A DNA stretch of 64,000 bases from Mycolicibacterium frederiksbergense (GTDB lineage Bacteria > Actinomycetota > Actinomycetes > Mycobacteriales > Mycobacteriaceae): positions 4,138,249 through 4,202,248 of the forward strand of contig NZ_CP038799.1 in assembly GCF_012223425.1 (NCBI RefSeq). Reading direction: 5' to 3'. Below the pieces are notes generated by a model that had not been told where the DNA came from, made no database searches, and worked only from the letters and a program-made list of their open reading frames with translations. This document shows, one piece after another, positions 8,006 to 16,406 of this stretch (position 1 is the first letter of the stretch; the number at the start of each line of letters is the position of its first letter). A program made the translations under genes and the position numbers.

Positions 8006-9376
8006 TCAGGTGAACAGCACCGCCGGGTTCAGATATCCCGTCGGGTCCAGCGCAGATTTGACCGTGCGCATCGCGGCGATGTCGGCCTCGGTGCGGGCCA
8101 TCGGCAGGTAATCCCGTTTGCGGGAACCGACCCCGTGTTCGGAGCTGACGTTGCCGCCGTGCTCGGCGATCAATGCCATCATCGCCGAATACAGCGCCTT
8201 CTCCCGATCGCCGTCGAGTGCGCACCGCACCAGGTTCAGGTGCAGGTTGCCCTCGCCGATATGGCCGAATAACACCGGAATCGCCTCGGGGGCATGCGCG
8301 GCGACCAGATCGACGGCGGCGGCGCTGAACCCGGCGATCGCCGCCAGTGGTAGGGATACATCGAATTTCAGCGGCGGGCCGTAGGCGCCCAGCACCTCGC
8401 CGACGGATTCACGGACCTGCCACAACCGTTGGGAGGCAATGGTATCCATGCCGACGGCTGGTTCACCGCTGAGTTCGGCATCCTCCAGCGCCTCGGCCAG
8501 GCGCTCGGTGCGGTCGCTGTCACCGGCCAGTTCGATCAACAACATCCAGGCTCCGCTCACCGGGGCGGGCACGCCGAGGTGTTCTGCGGTCAGCGCGGCC
8601 GCGCGGGCATCGATGAGTTCCAGCGCCGCGATACCATCGGCGTCACGGAACCGGCGCCCGACCGCGATCAGCGCCTCCAGATCGTCGAACCCGGCCACCG
8701 CGGTAACCCGATGCGCCGGAACCGGATGCAGGCGCAGATCCAGTGCGGTGATCACGCCGAGGGTGCCCTCGGCGCCGACGAACAGAGCGGTCAGGTCGTA
8801 GCCGGTGTTGTCGCTGCGGACCTCGCTGTGCCTGCGCAACACCGTCCCCTCGGGCAGCGCCACGTCCAGCCCGATGACCTGCTCGCCCATGTTGCCGTAG
8901 CGCACGGTGCGCAGGCCGCCGGCGTTGGTGGAGGCCATCCCGCCCACTGTCGCGGAATCCCGGGCGGCCAGATCGACCCCGAACAGCAGGCCGGCCGCGC
9001 CCGCCGCGCGCTGTACCGCCGCCAGGGTGGCTCCGGCGCCCACCCGCACCCGGCGTTCGACGGTATCGACCGGGTCGATGGTGGTGAGCCGCTCGGTGGA
9101 CAACAACACATCGTGGTGTTCGGGCACCGTGCCGGCCACCAGCGAGGTGCGCCCGCCCTGCACCGTCACGAACACCCCGGCGTCACGGCAGGCCCGCAGC
9201 ACCGCGGCCACCTCGTCGGCGGTGCCGGGCCGCACCAGCGCGCCGGCCCGGCCGCGGTAGCGGCCGGTGTGGTCGACCGCACGGCCGGACAACACATCGG
9301 GATCGGTGCTCACCTGACTCGCCCCGACGATCGCGGCGAGCTGCTCGATCAGTGTGGCGGAAAGCGGTTCGGTCAT
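8006..9376 (-). CDS. FAD-linked oxidoreductase, D-2-hydroxyglutarate/D-lactate dehydrogenase type (Rv2280-like)
   Basis: A 456-residue flavoprotein of the VAO/PCMH fold. The FAD domain shows VTVQGGRTSLVAGTVPE (pyrophosphate loop), ARDSATVGGMASTNAGG and GAEGTLGVITALDLRL. The C-terminal FAD-oxidase C domain carries LFGHIGEGNLHLNL and SSEHGVGSRKRDYL, the metal- and substrate-binding motifs of D-2-hydroxyacid dehydrogenases. It should oxidise a D-2-hydroxyacid such as D-2-hydroxyglutarate or D-lactate in the cytoplasm. Its ATG overlaps the stop of the upstream nuclease-helicase gene (ATGA), so the two are translationally coupled. It resembles Rv2280 more than the second oxidase at 28376. In M. 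tuberculosis no such gene follows Rv1251c, so it belongs to the rearranged stretch. Confidence 0.85.
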   Translation of the reverse strand: MTEPLSATLIEQLAAIVGASQVSTDPDVLSGRAVDHTGRYRGRAGALVRPGTADEVAAVLRACRDAGVFVTVQGGRTSLVAGTVPEHHDVLLSTERLTTIDPVDTVERRVRVGAGATLAAVQRAAGAAGLLFGVDLAARDSATVGGMASTNAGGLRTVRYGNMGEQVIGLDVALPEGTVLRRHSEVRSDNTGYDLTALFVGAEGTLGVITALDLRLHPVPAHRVTAVAGFDDLEALIAVGRRFRDADGIAALELIDARAAALTAEHLGVPAPVSGAWMLLIELAGDSDRTERLAEALEDAELSGEPAVGMDTIASQRLWQVRESVGEVLGAYGPPLKFDVSLPLAAIAGFSAAAVDLVAAHAPEAIPVLFGHIGEGNLHLNLVRCALDGDREKALYSAMMALIAEHGGNVSSEHGVGSRKRDYLPMARTEADIAAMRTVKSALDPTGYLNPAVLFT

Positions 9377-12300
9377 CCCGTCGGTGTATCACATGCGGTG
9401 AGGGCGAGAAACGCGCCGAGTTCGATGAGCCCGTCCGGCTTGCCGGGCAGGTAGTCGGTCAACTGCGCCGAACGCACCAGCACCGCCGCATACTTGGCGC
9501 GGCTGATCGCCACGTTGAGCCGATTCCTGTTCAGCAGGAAGCCGATACCGCGCGGCACGTCGTCGATCGAGGACGCCGTCATCGACACGAAAACCACCGG
9601 GGCCTGCCGGCCCTGGAACTTGTCGACGGTGCCGACCTGCACATCGGGCAGCCCCGCCGCGTCGAGGCGCCTGCGCAGCAGCACCACCTGGGCGTTGTAG
9701 GGCGTCACGACCAGGATGTGCTGCTGACCCAGCGCGACCGTGCCGTCCTCGTCGGTCCACGCGGCGCCCAGCAGCGCGACGATCTCGGCGATGATCGCGT
9801 CGGCCTCCTCGGGGCTCTCGGTCGAGTTGCCGCTGTGCTCGACGGCCAGCACCCGCACCCCGGGCGCGACACCGTCGAGGCGCCGGGCCGCGCTGACCTC
9901 CTCGTAGGCCTGCAGCCGGCCGTCATAGGACAGCCGGGACACCGGCCGGCACACATCGGGATGCATCCGGTAGGACACCTCCAGGAAGTACCCGCGCTCC
10001 GGCGGCAGCGTGTGGTGGCCCTCGACCAGCCAGCCCAGCGCCGATTCGTTGACCGGTTCGGGGTGGGTGCCCTGGCTGACCTGGGGCAGCTGCTGCGGGT
10101 CGCCGAGCAGCAGCAGGTTGCGCGCGGCGGAGGCCACCGCGACGGTGTTGGCAAGGTTGAACTGCCCGGCCTCTTCGACGACCAGCAGATCGAGACTCTG
10201 CCGCGGCACCCGCGCGTCGTTGGCGAAATCCCATGCGGTGCCGCCGATCACACAGCCGCCATCCGCGGCGATGAAGGCCGGGTAGTCCTTTTCGGCGATC
10301 TGGCTCCATGCGGCGCCCTCGCGGCCCTTCTTCTTGCCGACGCGCTGCGGGTCGGCCCCGGCGGCGACCACACCGTCGAGCAGGTTCTCCACCACCGCAT
10401 GCGATTGCGCGACCACCCCGACCCGCCACCGGTGCTCGGCGACCAGTCGCGCGATCACCGCCGCCGAGGTGAACGTCTTACCGGTCCCGGGCGGGCCGTG
10501 CACGGCAAGATACGAGCAATCCAGGTCGAGCAGTGCGGCGGTGATGGCGTCGGCGTTGTCGGCCGGGGTGCCCGGCCGCGGCAGCGGATCCCCGCTGACG
10601 GTCCGCGGCGGCCTGCGCAGCAGCACATCGGTCACCGCGTCGGCCGGCAGGGTGGGCAGCCCGGCGGCCACCAAAGCCGCTGTGGCATCGATGGACTCCT
10701 GTAGCGGGCGGGTGTTGATCGGCGGGCCCGGCGTCAGCGCGAACGGCAACTGGTCGAAGACCTCCCCGTCCTTGGGTTGGCGCTCGCAGACGACCACCGC
10801 GGTCGGCACCTCCGGGTCATCGCATTCGAGCACCGCCACCGACCCGAAGGCGCGGCGGTCCGGATCATCGGCCAGCCCCTGCGGTGCGGGCGGGTCGTAG
10901 AGCGCGTACATGTCACGGGCGAGTTCGCCGTTGGCCAGTTCGCCGGTCAACCGGATGTGCCGTTGCGGCTTGCGCGCCCTGGGCGGCTGGTGCCAGTCGT
11001 TGACGACCTCGGCGGCGTCGGCGACGAACACGCCGCTGTTGTCCGACCATTCGTCGACCGGATTGTTGACGCGATCGAAGTGGCTCCACCAGAACGGTTT
11101 GTCCTCGCGCTTGTGGAAGCCGCGCGCCGCGGCGACCATCGCCACGGCACTCTGCTCGGCGCTGCGTTCCTCGACACCATCGCCTGCGAACTTCATCAGC
11201 TTGCGGTTCAGGTCGTCGGAGATCTCGGCGGTGATCCCGGCCTCGTCGGCACGCACCGGCTGCGGGCCGCGTGGGGGCACCTCCGATTCGATGGCCCTGG
11301 CCACCAGCCAGTCCCGTAGCCGACGGGTCGAGCGGCAGTCGTACCGGTTGTAGTCCTCGATCTCCTTGAGCACCACCTCCGCGTCGTCGGTGCGGCCCTG
11401 CTCACTCAGCGCGCAGAACTTCGCATATTGGGTGATGGAGTCGGTGGCGGTGGTGACCTCACCGCTGCGCAGCTCGTTGCCCATGTAGAGCGGTTCGAGG
11501 TACTTGATGCTGTAGCTTTCGGCGCCGACCCGAATGCTCTTGCGCACCAAGGGGTAGAGGTCGACGAGCACACCGTTGCGCAGCAGGTCGTCCACCGCGT
11601 TCTCGCCGACGCCGTAGCGTCCGGCCAGCCGGAGCAGGGTGCTCTTTTCGTAGGCCGCGTAATGGTAGATGTGCATCTTCGGGTAGCGCCTGCGGCGCTT
11701 GCGCACCATCTCCAGGAAGTCGACCAGCGCCTGACGTTCACTGGCCCGGTCGTGCGCCCAGTACGGGGTGAACTCATCGGTGACGGTCAGGACGCCCCAG
11801 AGGTACTCGAGGCCCCAGTCCCGGCCATTGTTGGTCCACAGCGGGTCGCCCTCGAAATCGAAGAACAGGTCCCCCTTGTCGGCGTCGGGCAGCACCATCA
11901 GTGGCTGTGCATCGACGACCTCGAACGGTGGCTTGCCGTCGACCCGATCGGCGATCTGGAGGCGGGCCTGCCCGCGGAGCGCGGTGACGGTGCGTGTGGA
12001 CAGTTCGGGGACGGGCCCGTCGTGGGCGGCCAGATCGTGCACCGTGCTGATGCCGGCGTCGATGAGCCGGGCACGCTGGCTGGTCCGCATGCCGGCGACC
12101 AGTAGCAGGTCGTCGGATTCCTTGACCTGCACGCTGCACTCGGGGCAGCGGAAGCAGGCCCGCACCCCGGCGTCGGCCCAGGACACCGCGACGCCACCGG
12201 CCAGGTGCCCGTCGAGCAGTCGCTGCAGCGCATCGCGGCGCGGCAGGTAGACCGGCAGCAGTTCGTCGACGCGGTAGCTGGAGACCGCGCCGTCACCGAG

Positions 12301-12816
12301 GACCAGGTCGACCTCCTCGGCGACCGGGACGCCGGCGGTGGCCAACGCGTCGGCGTAGGCCGCCAACTGCAGCAGCGCCTCCACCTTCACCGAGCGGGCC
12401 AGCTTGGTGTCGCGCAGCCGGTAGTGCCCGCCGCCGGGGCCGGCTTGCAGAGTGAGAAAGTCGGCGAACCCGGCGAATCTGCCGTCGAACATGGCGGCCT
12501 GATAGATGGCCGGATCGCCGCGGCGGACCGCGGCCATGGTCTGCTCGGCGGCCGCGGTGAGACCGGTCACCGTGTAGGCGGGCCTGCCGATCACCGTGAC
12601 CTCGGTGGCCTCGCGGATCTCGGCGAGGTGGCGCTGCTCGTGCTCGTGGCCGAGGTCGGCCGTGCGGGCCAGCAGGGCGTCGTCGGTGGAGACGCGCGGA
12701 CCCCACCCGAGATGGGCGTCGAAGGAACGCAGCAGCGCGTATTCGCAACGCGCGGCGGCCGCGAGGTCGGAGGCGCTGTAAATCACTTGCCCCTCGGCGC
12801 CATCGTCTCGGAACAC
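9373..12816 (-). CDS. Cas4-like Fe-S nuclease / RNase H-like / SF1 helicase fusion (TM0106-type, Rv1251c-like)
   Basis: An 1,147-residue protein in the Rv1251c position. The N-terminal 230 residues resemble a RecB/Cas4 nuclease, with a candidate active-site DTK near residue 135. Cys 24 plus a CFRCPEC cluster near residue 217 could hold a 4Fe-4S centre, as in Cas4/Dna2. An RNase H-like exonuclease domain follows (FFDFEGDP near 315 and a later EDYNRYDCRST). The C-terminal part is an SF1B Dna2/Upf1-type helicase: GPPGTGKT near 774, VVEEAGQ, GDPQQLPQ, then YRMHPDVC and VDKFQGRQAPV. It probably acts on nucleic-acid ends or R-loops in repair, but no substrate is known. The GTG start is preceded by TAGCCT and a 6-nt spacer, the layout of a leaderless mycobacterial mRNA. 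Confidence 0.85.
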   Translation of the reverse strand: MFRDDGAEGQVIYSASDLAAAARCEYALLRSFDAHLGWGPRVSTDDALLARTADLGHEHEQRHLAEIREATEVTVIGRPAYTVTGLTAAAEQTMAAVRRGDPAIYQAAMFDGRFAGFADFLTLQAGPGGGHYRLRDTKLARSVKVEALLQLAAYADALATAGVPVAEEVDLVLGDGAVSSYRVDELLPVYLPRRDALQRLLDGHLAGGVAVSWADAGVRACFRCPECSVQVKESDDLLLVAGMRTSQRARLIDAGISTVHDLAAHDGPVPELSTRTVTALRGQARLQIADRVDGKPPFEVVDAQPLMVLPDADKGDLFFDFEGDPLWTNNGRDWGLEYLWGVLTVTDEFTPYWAHDRASERQALVDFLEMVRKRRRRYPKMHIYHYAAYEKSTLLRLAGRYGVGENAVDDLLRNGVLVDLYPLVRKSIRVGAESYSIKYLEPLYMGNELRSGEVTTATDSITQYAKFCALSEQGRTDDAEVVLKEIEDYNRYDCRSTRRLRDWLVARAIESEVPPRGPQPVRADEAGITAEISDDLNRKLMKFAGDGVEERSAEQSAVAMVAAARGFHKREDKPFWWSHFDRVNNPVDEWSDNSGVFVADAAEVVNDWHQPPRARKPQRHIRLTGELANGELARDMYALYDPPAPQGLADDPDRRAFGSVAVLECDDPEVPTAVVVCERQPKDGEVFDQLPFALTPGPPINTRPLQESIDATAALVAAGLPTLPADAVTDVLLRRPPRTVSGDPLPRPGTPADNADAITAALLDLDCSYLAVHGPPGTGKTFTSAAVIARLVAEHRWRVGVVAQSHAVVENLLDGVVAAGADPQRVGKKKGREGAAWSQIAEKDYPAFIAADGGCVIGGTAWDFANDARVPRQSLDLLVVEEAGQFNLANTVAVASAARNLLLLGDPQQLPQVSQGTHPEPVNESALGWLVEGHHTLPPERGYFLEVSYRMHPDVCRPVSRLSYDGRLQAYEEVSAARRLDGVAPGVRVLAVEHSGNSTESPEEADAIIAEIVALLGAAWTDEDGTVALGQQHILVVTPYNAQVVLLRRRLDAAGLPDVQVGTVDKFQGRQAPVVFVSMTASSIDDVPRGIGFLLNRNRLNVAISRAKYAAVLVRSAQLTDYLPGKPDGLIELGAFLALTACDTPTG

Positions 12817-12822
12817 CCACCC

Positions 12823-12828
12823 AGGCTA
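12823..12828 (-). promoter_or_regulatory. -10 box of probable leaderless transcript (nuclease-helicase gene)
   Basis: TAGCCT (TANNNT consensus) on the minus strand, separated by exactly 6 nt from the GTG at 12816. In mycobacteria this spacing places the transcription start on the first base of the start codon. Inferred from sequence only. Confidence 0.45.
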
Positions 12829-12866
12829 GGGGAGAGCACCGACACATGTGCCCGGGCCGGGCGGTG

Positions 12867-13430
12867 TCAGCCGGTGTTGCCGATCAGCTCCACACCGTTG
12901 CCGTTCCAGCGGAACCGCACGACGCTGTCGAGCCCGGGCACACCACCGGTGAACTTCAGGGCGATGGTGTCGCCGGTGCTGTTGGTCTGGTCGATGTCGT
13001 TGAACCCGTAGGTGTCGGGCACCCCGGTCGGGATGAACTTACCGAGGTGGAACATCACCGCGCGGGTGTTGGCGTTTTCGGCATTGGTGTTGGCCTTGAC
13101 GATCACCACCGACAGCGGGGCGCACTCGTTGTAGTTGCCCGCCAACGGTTCCGGGCTCCACGGCTGGTTGCTGCGGGGGTCCTTGGGCAGCGCGGACACG
13201 GCCCGCGCGATCTCGGGGGCGGCAAGATTCACCGCGCACGGATCGGCTTCGGGAGTGGCTGTGGGCGGGGGCGGCGGCACCGGCGCGGCGACGGTCGTGC
13301 TGGCCGGTGCGGCCGCAGTCGGACGGTCGTCCGGGGTCTTGGAGACGGTGGAATCACTGGACCCGCACGCCACCAGCAGCAGGGCCAGAATGGGGGCGGC
13401 TGCCAGAACTGGAGCTCTCAACGCAAGCAC
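12867..13430 (-). CDS. lprE: Secreted lipoprotein LprE-like
   Basis: A lipoprotein of about 187 residues in the Rv1252c position. The N-terminus is a signal peptide ending in the lipobox LLLVAC, followed by a Ser/Thr/Pro/Ala-rich linker with PVPPPPPTAT. The folded part is conserved (QPWSPEPLAGNYNECAPL, FIPTGVPDTYGFNDID and a C-terminal VVRFRWNGNGVELIGNTG). Two further cysteines could form a disulfide. It should be exported, acylated and anchored on the outer face of the cytoplasmic membrane; function unknown. Start: GTG 13430 is preferred because a TACGGT box at 13444-13449 would give a 6-nt leader; an ATG at 13463 adds 11 residues and cannot be excluded. It is divergent from deaD. Confidence 0.75.
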   Translation of the reverse strand: MLALRAPVLAAAPILALLLVACGSSDSTVSKTPDDRPTAAAPASTTVAAPVPPPPPTATPEADPCAVNLAAPEIARAVSALPKDPRSNQPWSPEPLAGNYNECAPLSVVIVKANTNAENANTRAVMFHLGKFIPTGVPDTYGFNDIDQTNSTGDTIALKFTGGVPGLDSVVRFRWNGNGVELIGNTG

Positions 13431-13490
13431 CTCACAAGACCGAACCGTACCCGTGACGGCCATCCGTCCGGCCGATGCCCGGTCACGCTC

Positions 13491-13496
13491 TAGACT
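13491..13496 (+). promoter_or_regulatory. -10 box of deaD
   Basis: TAGACT fits the mycobacterial TANNNT -10 box and lies 9 nt before the deaD ATG, so transcription would start within about 3 nt of the start codon. It lies in the short divergent region shared with lprE. Confidence 0.4.
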
Positions 13497-13505
13497 GCTC
13501 TTGAA

Positions 13506-15197
13506 ATGACGTCGCCTGATGAACCCACCCCCACTGCCGAGCTGACCTTCGCTGACCTGCAAATTCACCCTGCGGTGTTGCAGGCCGTCACCGATGTCGG
13601 CTACGAGTCGCCGTCGGCGATCCAGGCTGCCACGATTCCGGCCATGCTGGCCGGCTCCGATGTGGTCGGCCTGGCCCAGACCGGAACGGGCAAGACCGCC
13701 GCCTTCGCCATCCCCATCCTGTCCAAGATCGACCCGACCAGCAGGCACACCCAGGCCCTGGTGCTGGCACCCACCCGTGAGCTGGCACTGCAGGTCGCCG
13801 AGGCATTCGGCCGTTACGGCCAGCACCTGCCCGGCATCAACGTGCTGCCCATCTACGGCGGCTCGTCGTATGGTCCGCAGCTGGCCGGGCTCAAGCGCGG
13901 GGCACAGGTCGTGGTCGGTACCCCGGGCCGGGTGATCGACCACCTGGAGAAGGGTCGCCTGGACCTCTCGCACCTGGATTACCTGGTGCTCGACGAGGCC
14001 GACGAGATGCTGCAGATGGGGTTCGCCGAGGATGTCGAGCGCATCCTGTCCGACACCCCCGAATACAAGCAGGTGGCGCTGTTCTCGGCGACCATGCCGC
14101 CGGCCATCCGCAAGATCACCAGCAAGTACCTGCAGGACGCCGTCGAGGTCGCGGTCAAGACCAAGACGGCGACCGCGGAGAACATCACGCAGCGCTTCAT
14201 CCAGGTCGACGGCCGCCGCAAGATGGACGCGCTGACCCGGGTTCTGGAGGTCGAAGAATTCGACGCGATGATCATCTTCGTGCGCACCAAGCAGGCCACC
14301 GAGGAGGTCGCCGAGAAGCTGCGGGCGCGCGGGTTCTCCGCCGCCGCCATCAACGGTGACATCGCGCAGGCGCAGCGCGAACGGACCATCGCCAACCTCA
14401 AGGCGGGCGGCGCCAAGGGCATCGACATCCTGGTGGCCACCGATGTGGCCGCCCGCGGCCTGGATGTCGACCGCATCACCTATGTGCTCAACTACGACAT
14501 CCCGCACGACCCGGAGTCCTATGTGCACCGCATCGGGCGCACCGGCCGGGCGGGCCGCTCGGGCACGGCGCTGCTGTTCGTCTCACCCCGGGAACGCCAT
14601 TTACTCAAGTCGATCGAACGGATCAGCAGGCAGAAGCTGATCGAGATCGAACTGCCCAGCGTCGACGACGTCAACGCCGGTCGGGTCGCGAAGTTCAACG
14701 ATTCGATCAGCGATGCGCTCAACGCGCCGGGGATCGAGCTGTTCCGCAGGCTCATCGAGGACTATGAAAAAGACCACGATGTGCCGATCGCCGATATCGC
14801 CGCCGCGCTGGCGCTGGAGTCGCGGGACGGCGAAGCCTTCCTGATGACCGAGCCGCCGCCGGAGAAGCGCCGCGAGCGCGAGGAACGCGCGCCACGCGAG
14901 GACGGGCCGGGACGCAAGAAGCACAGCACCCGGAGCGATCTGGCGACCTACCGCATCGCGGTCGGCAAGCGGCACAAGGTCATGCCCGGTGCCATCGTCG
15001 GCGCCATCGCCAACGAGGGCGGCCTGCACCGCAGCGACTTCGGCCACATCGCCATCAAGGTCGATCACTCGCTGGTGGAACTGCCCGCCAACCTGCCCGG
15101 CAAGGTCTACAAGGCGCTGGAGAACACCCGCATCCAGGGCATCTTGATCAACCTGCAACCGGAACGGAGCAGCAAGCCCCGTCGCAAGGACTCGTGA
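13506..15197 (+). CDS. deaD: DEAD-box RNA helicase DeaD/CsdA
   Basis: A 563-residue ATP-dependent RNA helicase in the Rv1253 position. All core motifs are present: the upstream Q motif region with SAIQAATIPAML, Walker A AQTGTGKTAAFA near residue 60, PTRELALQ, TPGRVIDHL, the DEAD box in VLDEADEMLQMG, SAT, and HRIGRTGRAG. After the second RecA domain comes a charged linker (residues about 445-480, Arg/Glu/Pro-rich), then a DbpA-type RNA-binding domain (AVGKRHKVMPGAIVGAIANE onward). It unwinds structured RNA in ribosome assembly and cold adaptation. The stop codon overlaps the GTG of the acyltransferase (GTGA), so the pair is translationally coupled. Confidence 0.95.
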   Translation: MTSPDEPTPTAELTFADLQIHPAVLQAVTDVGYESPSAIQAATIPAMLAGSDVVGLAQTGTGKTAAFAIPILSKIDPTSRHTQALVLAPTRELALQVAEAFGRYGQHLPGINVLPIYGGSSYGPQLAGLKRGAQVVVGTPGRVIDHLEKGRLDLSHLDYLVLDEADEMLQMGFAEDVERILSDTPEYKQVALFSATMPPAIRKITSKYLQDAVEVAVKTKTATAENITQRFIQVDGRRKMDALTRVLEVEEFDAMIIFVRTKQATEEVAEKLRARGFSAAAINGDIAQAQRERTIANLKAGGAKGIDILVATDVAARGLDVDRITYVLNYDIPHDPESYVHRIGRTGRAGRSGTALLFVSPRERHLLKSIERISRQKLIEIELPSVDDVNAGRVAKFNDSISDALNAPGIELFRRLIEDYEKDHDVPIADIAAALALESRDGEAFLMTEPPPEKRREREERAPREDGPGRKKHSTRSDLATYRIAVGKRHKVMPGAIVGAIANEGGLHRSDFGHIAIKVDHSLVELPANLPGKVYKALENTRIQGILINLQPERSSKPRRKDS

Positions 15198-16345
15198 CGG
15201 CGCAACAACAAGCCCAGGGTGGTCTGGAGTCCGTCTCGACCACTGATCGGGTCGCTGCCCTCACCGGTGTCCGTGCCGTTGCTGCCCTGCTGGTGGTGCT
15301 CACCCACGCCGCATACACCACGGGGAAGTATCCGCAGGGTTACACCGGCCTGGCGCTCTCGCGTGCCGAGATCGGTGTGCCGATCTTCTTCGTGCTCTCC
15401 GGGTTCCTGCTGTTCCGGCCCTGGGTGAAGGCCGCCGCCGCCGGGACGGCACCGCCGTCGGTGCGCCGGTACGCCTGGCACCGGGTGCGCCGGATCATGC
15501 CCGCCTATGTGGTCACCGTGCTGGCCGCCTACGCGCTGTACCACTTCCGGCATGCCGGACCGAACCCCGGACACACCTGGGAAGGGTTGCTGCGCAACCT
15601 TTCTCTGACGCAGATCTACGCCGACAACTACGTCTACCGGTTCCTGCACCAGGGCCTCACCCAGATGTGGAGCCTGGCGGTCGAGGCCGCGTTCTACGTG
15701 GCCCTGCCCGCGCTGGCCTGGCTGCTGCTGGTCCTGCTGTGCCGGCGCACGTGGCGCCCGGGGCTGCTGTACTTCGGGCTCGCCATGCTGTTCGCGGTCA
15801 GCCCGGGCTGGCTCGTGCTGGTGCACACCACCGATTTTCTGCCCGACGGCGCGCGGCTCTGGTTGCCGACGTATCTGGCCTGGTTCGTCGGCGGGATGCT
15901 GCTGGCGGTGCTGGAGGCCAGGGGTGCACGGGCCTACGCCATGGTGTGCATCCCGCTGGCGGTGGTCAGCTATTTCATCGCCTCGACCCCGATCGCGGGG
16001 GAGCCGACCACATCGCCGGCGCTGCTGAGCGAGGCCATCGTCAAGACGATCTTCTACGCCGGCATCGCCACCCTGGTGGTGGCGCCGCTGGCGCTGCCCG
16101 GACCCACCCGGGCCGGGGACAAGGGCTGGTATTCGCGGCTGCTGGCCAGTAGGCCAATGGTGTTCCTCGGCGAAATCTCCTATGAGATCTTCCTGATCCA
16201 CCTGGTCATCATGGAGCTGGTGATGGTCGAGATCCTGCGCGATCCGGTCTACACCGGATCGATGACGGCGCTGTTCCTCGGCACCATGGTGGCGACCGTT
16301 CCGCTGGCCTGGTTGCTGCATCGCTTCACCCGGGTGCGCGACTGA
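15194..16345 (+). CDS. Membrane acyltransferase (acyltransferase-3 family, Rv1254-like)
   Basis: A 383-residue integral membrane protein of the acyltransferase-3 family, which moves acyl groups onto sugars or lipids of the envelope. The N-terminal helix holds GVRAVAALLVVLTHAAY with the conserved catalytic His. FFVLSGFLLFRPW and RRYAWHRVRRIMPAYVV, with its conserved Arg residues, follow, and TQMWSLAVEAAFYVALP matches the family's W-S-L-x-x-E motif. About ten hydrophobic segments are visible. The gene occupies the Rv1254 position, overlaps the end of deaD by 4 nt and probably shares its transcript. Acceptor unknown. Confidence 0.88.
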   Translation: MTAQQQAQGGLESVSTTDRVAALTGVRAVAALLVVLTHAAYTTGKYPQGYTGLALSRAEIGVPIFFVLSGFLLFRPWVKAAAAGTAPPSVRRYAWHRVRRIMPAYVVTVLAAYALYHFRHAGPNPGHTWEGLLRNLSLTQIYADNYVYRFLHQGLTQMWSLAVEAAFYVALPALAWLLLVLLCRRTWRPGLLYFGLAMLFAVSPGWLVLVHTTDFLPDGARLWLPTYLAWFVGGMLLAVLEARGARAYAMVCIPLAVVSYFIASTPIAGEPTTSPALLSEAIVKTIFYAGIATLVVAPLALPGPTRAGDKGWYSRLLASRPMVFLGEISYEIFLIHLVIMELVMVEILRDPVYTGSMTALFLGTMVATVPLAWLLHRFTRVRD

Positions 16346-16363
16346 CGACAGAGCCCCTCCGGC

Positions 16364-16387
16364 TTAGGTTAGGCTAAGCTAACCTAA
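16364..16387. promoter_or_regulatory. Two overlapping IdeR boxes (iron-dependent repressor operator)
   Basis: The 19-mer at 16364-16382 differs from the IdeR consensus TTAGGTTAGGCTAACCTAA at one position. A second 19-mer, offset by 5 bp (16369-16387), differs at two. The outer arms at 16363-16372 and 16379-16388 form a perfect 10-bp inverted repeat. A TAAGCT or TAGGCT -10-like hexamer lies inside the site, 20-40 bp before the start codon at 16407, so bound IdeR would block transcription when iron is sufficient. Confidence 0.9.
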
Positions 16388-16406
16388 GTTGAACCGAGGA
16401 GGGACG

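Noticed and set aside
7740..8225. A 161-codon minus-strand frame across the gap after the FAD oxidase
   Set aside because: It overlaps the FAD-oxidase 3' end out of frame and is Arg-rich without any family pattern; the gap is better read as a transposase remnant.
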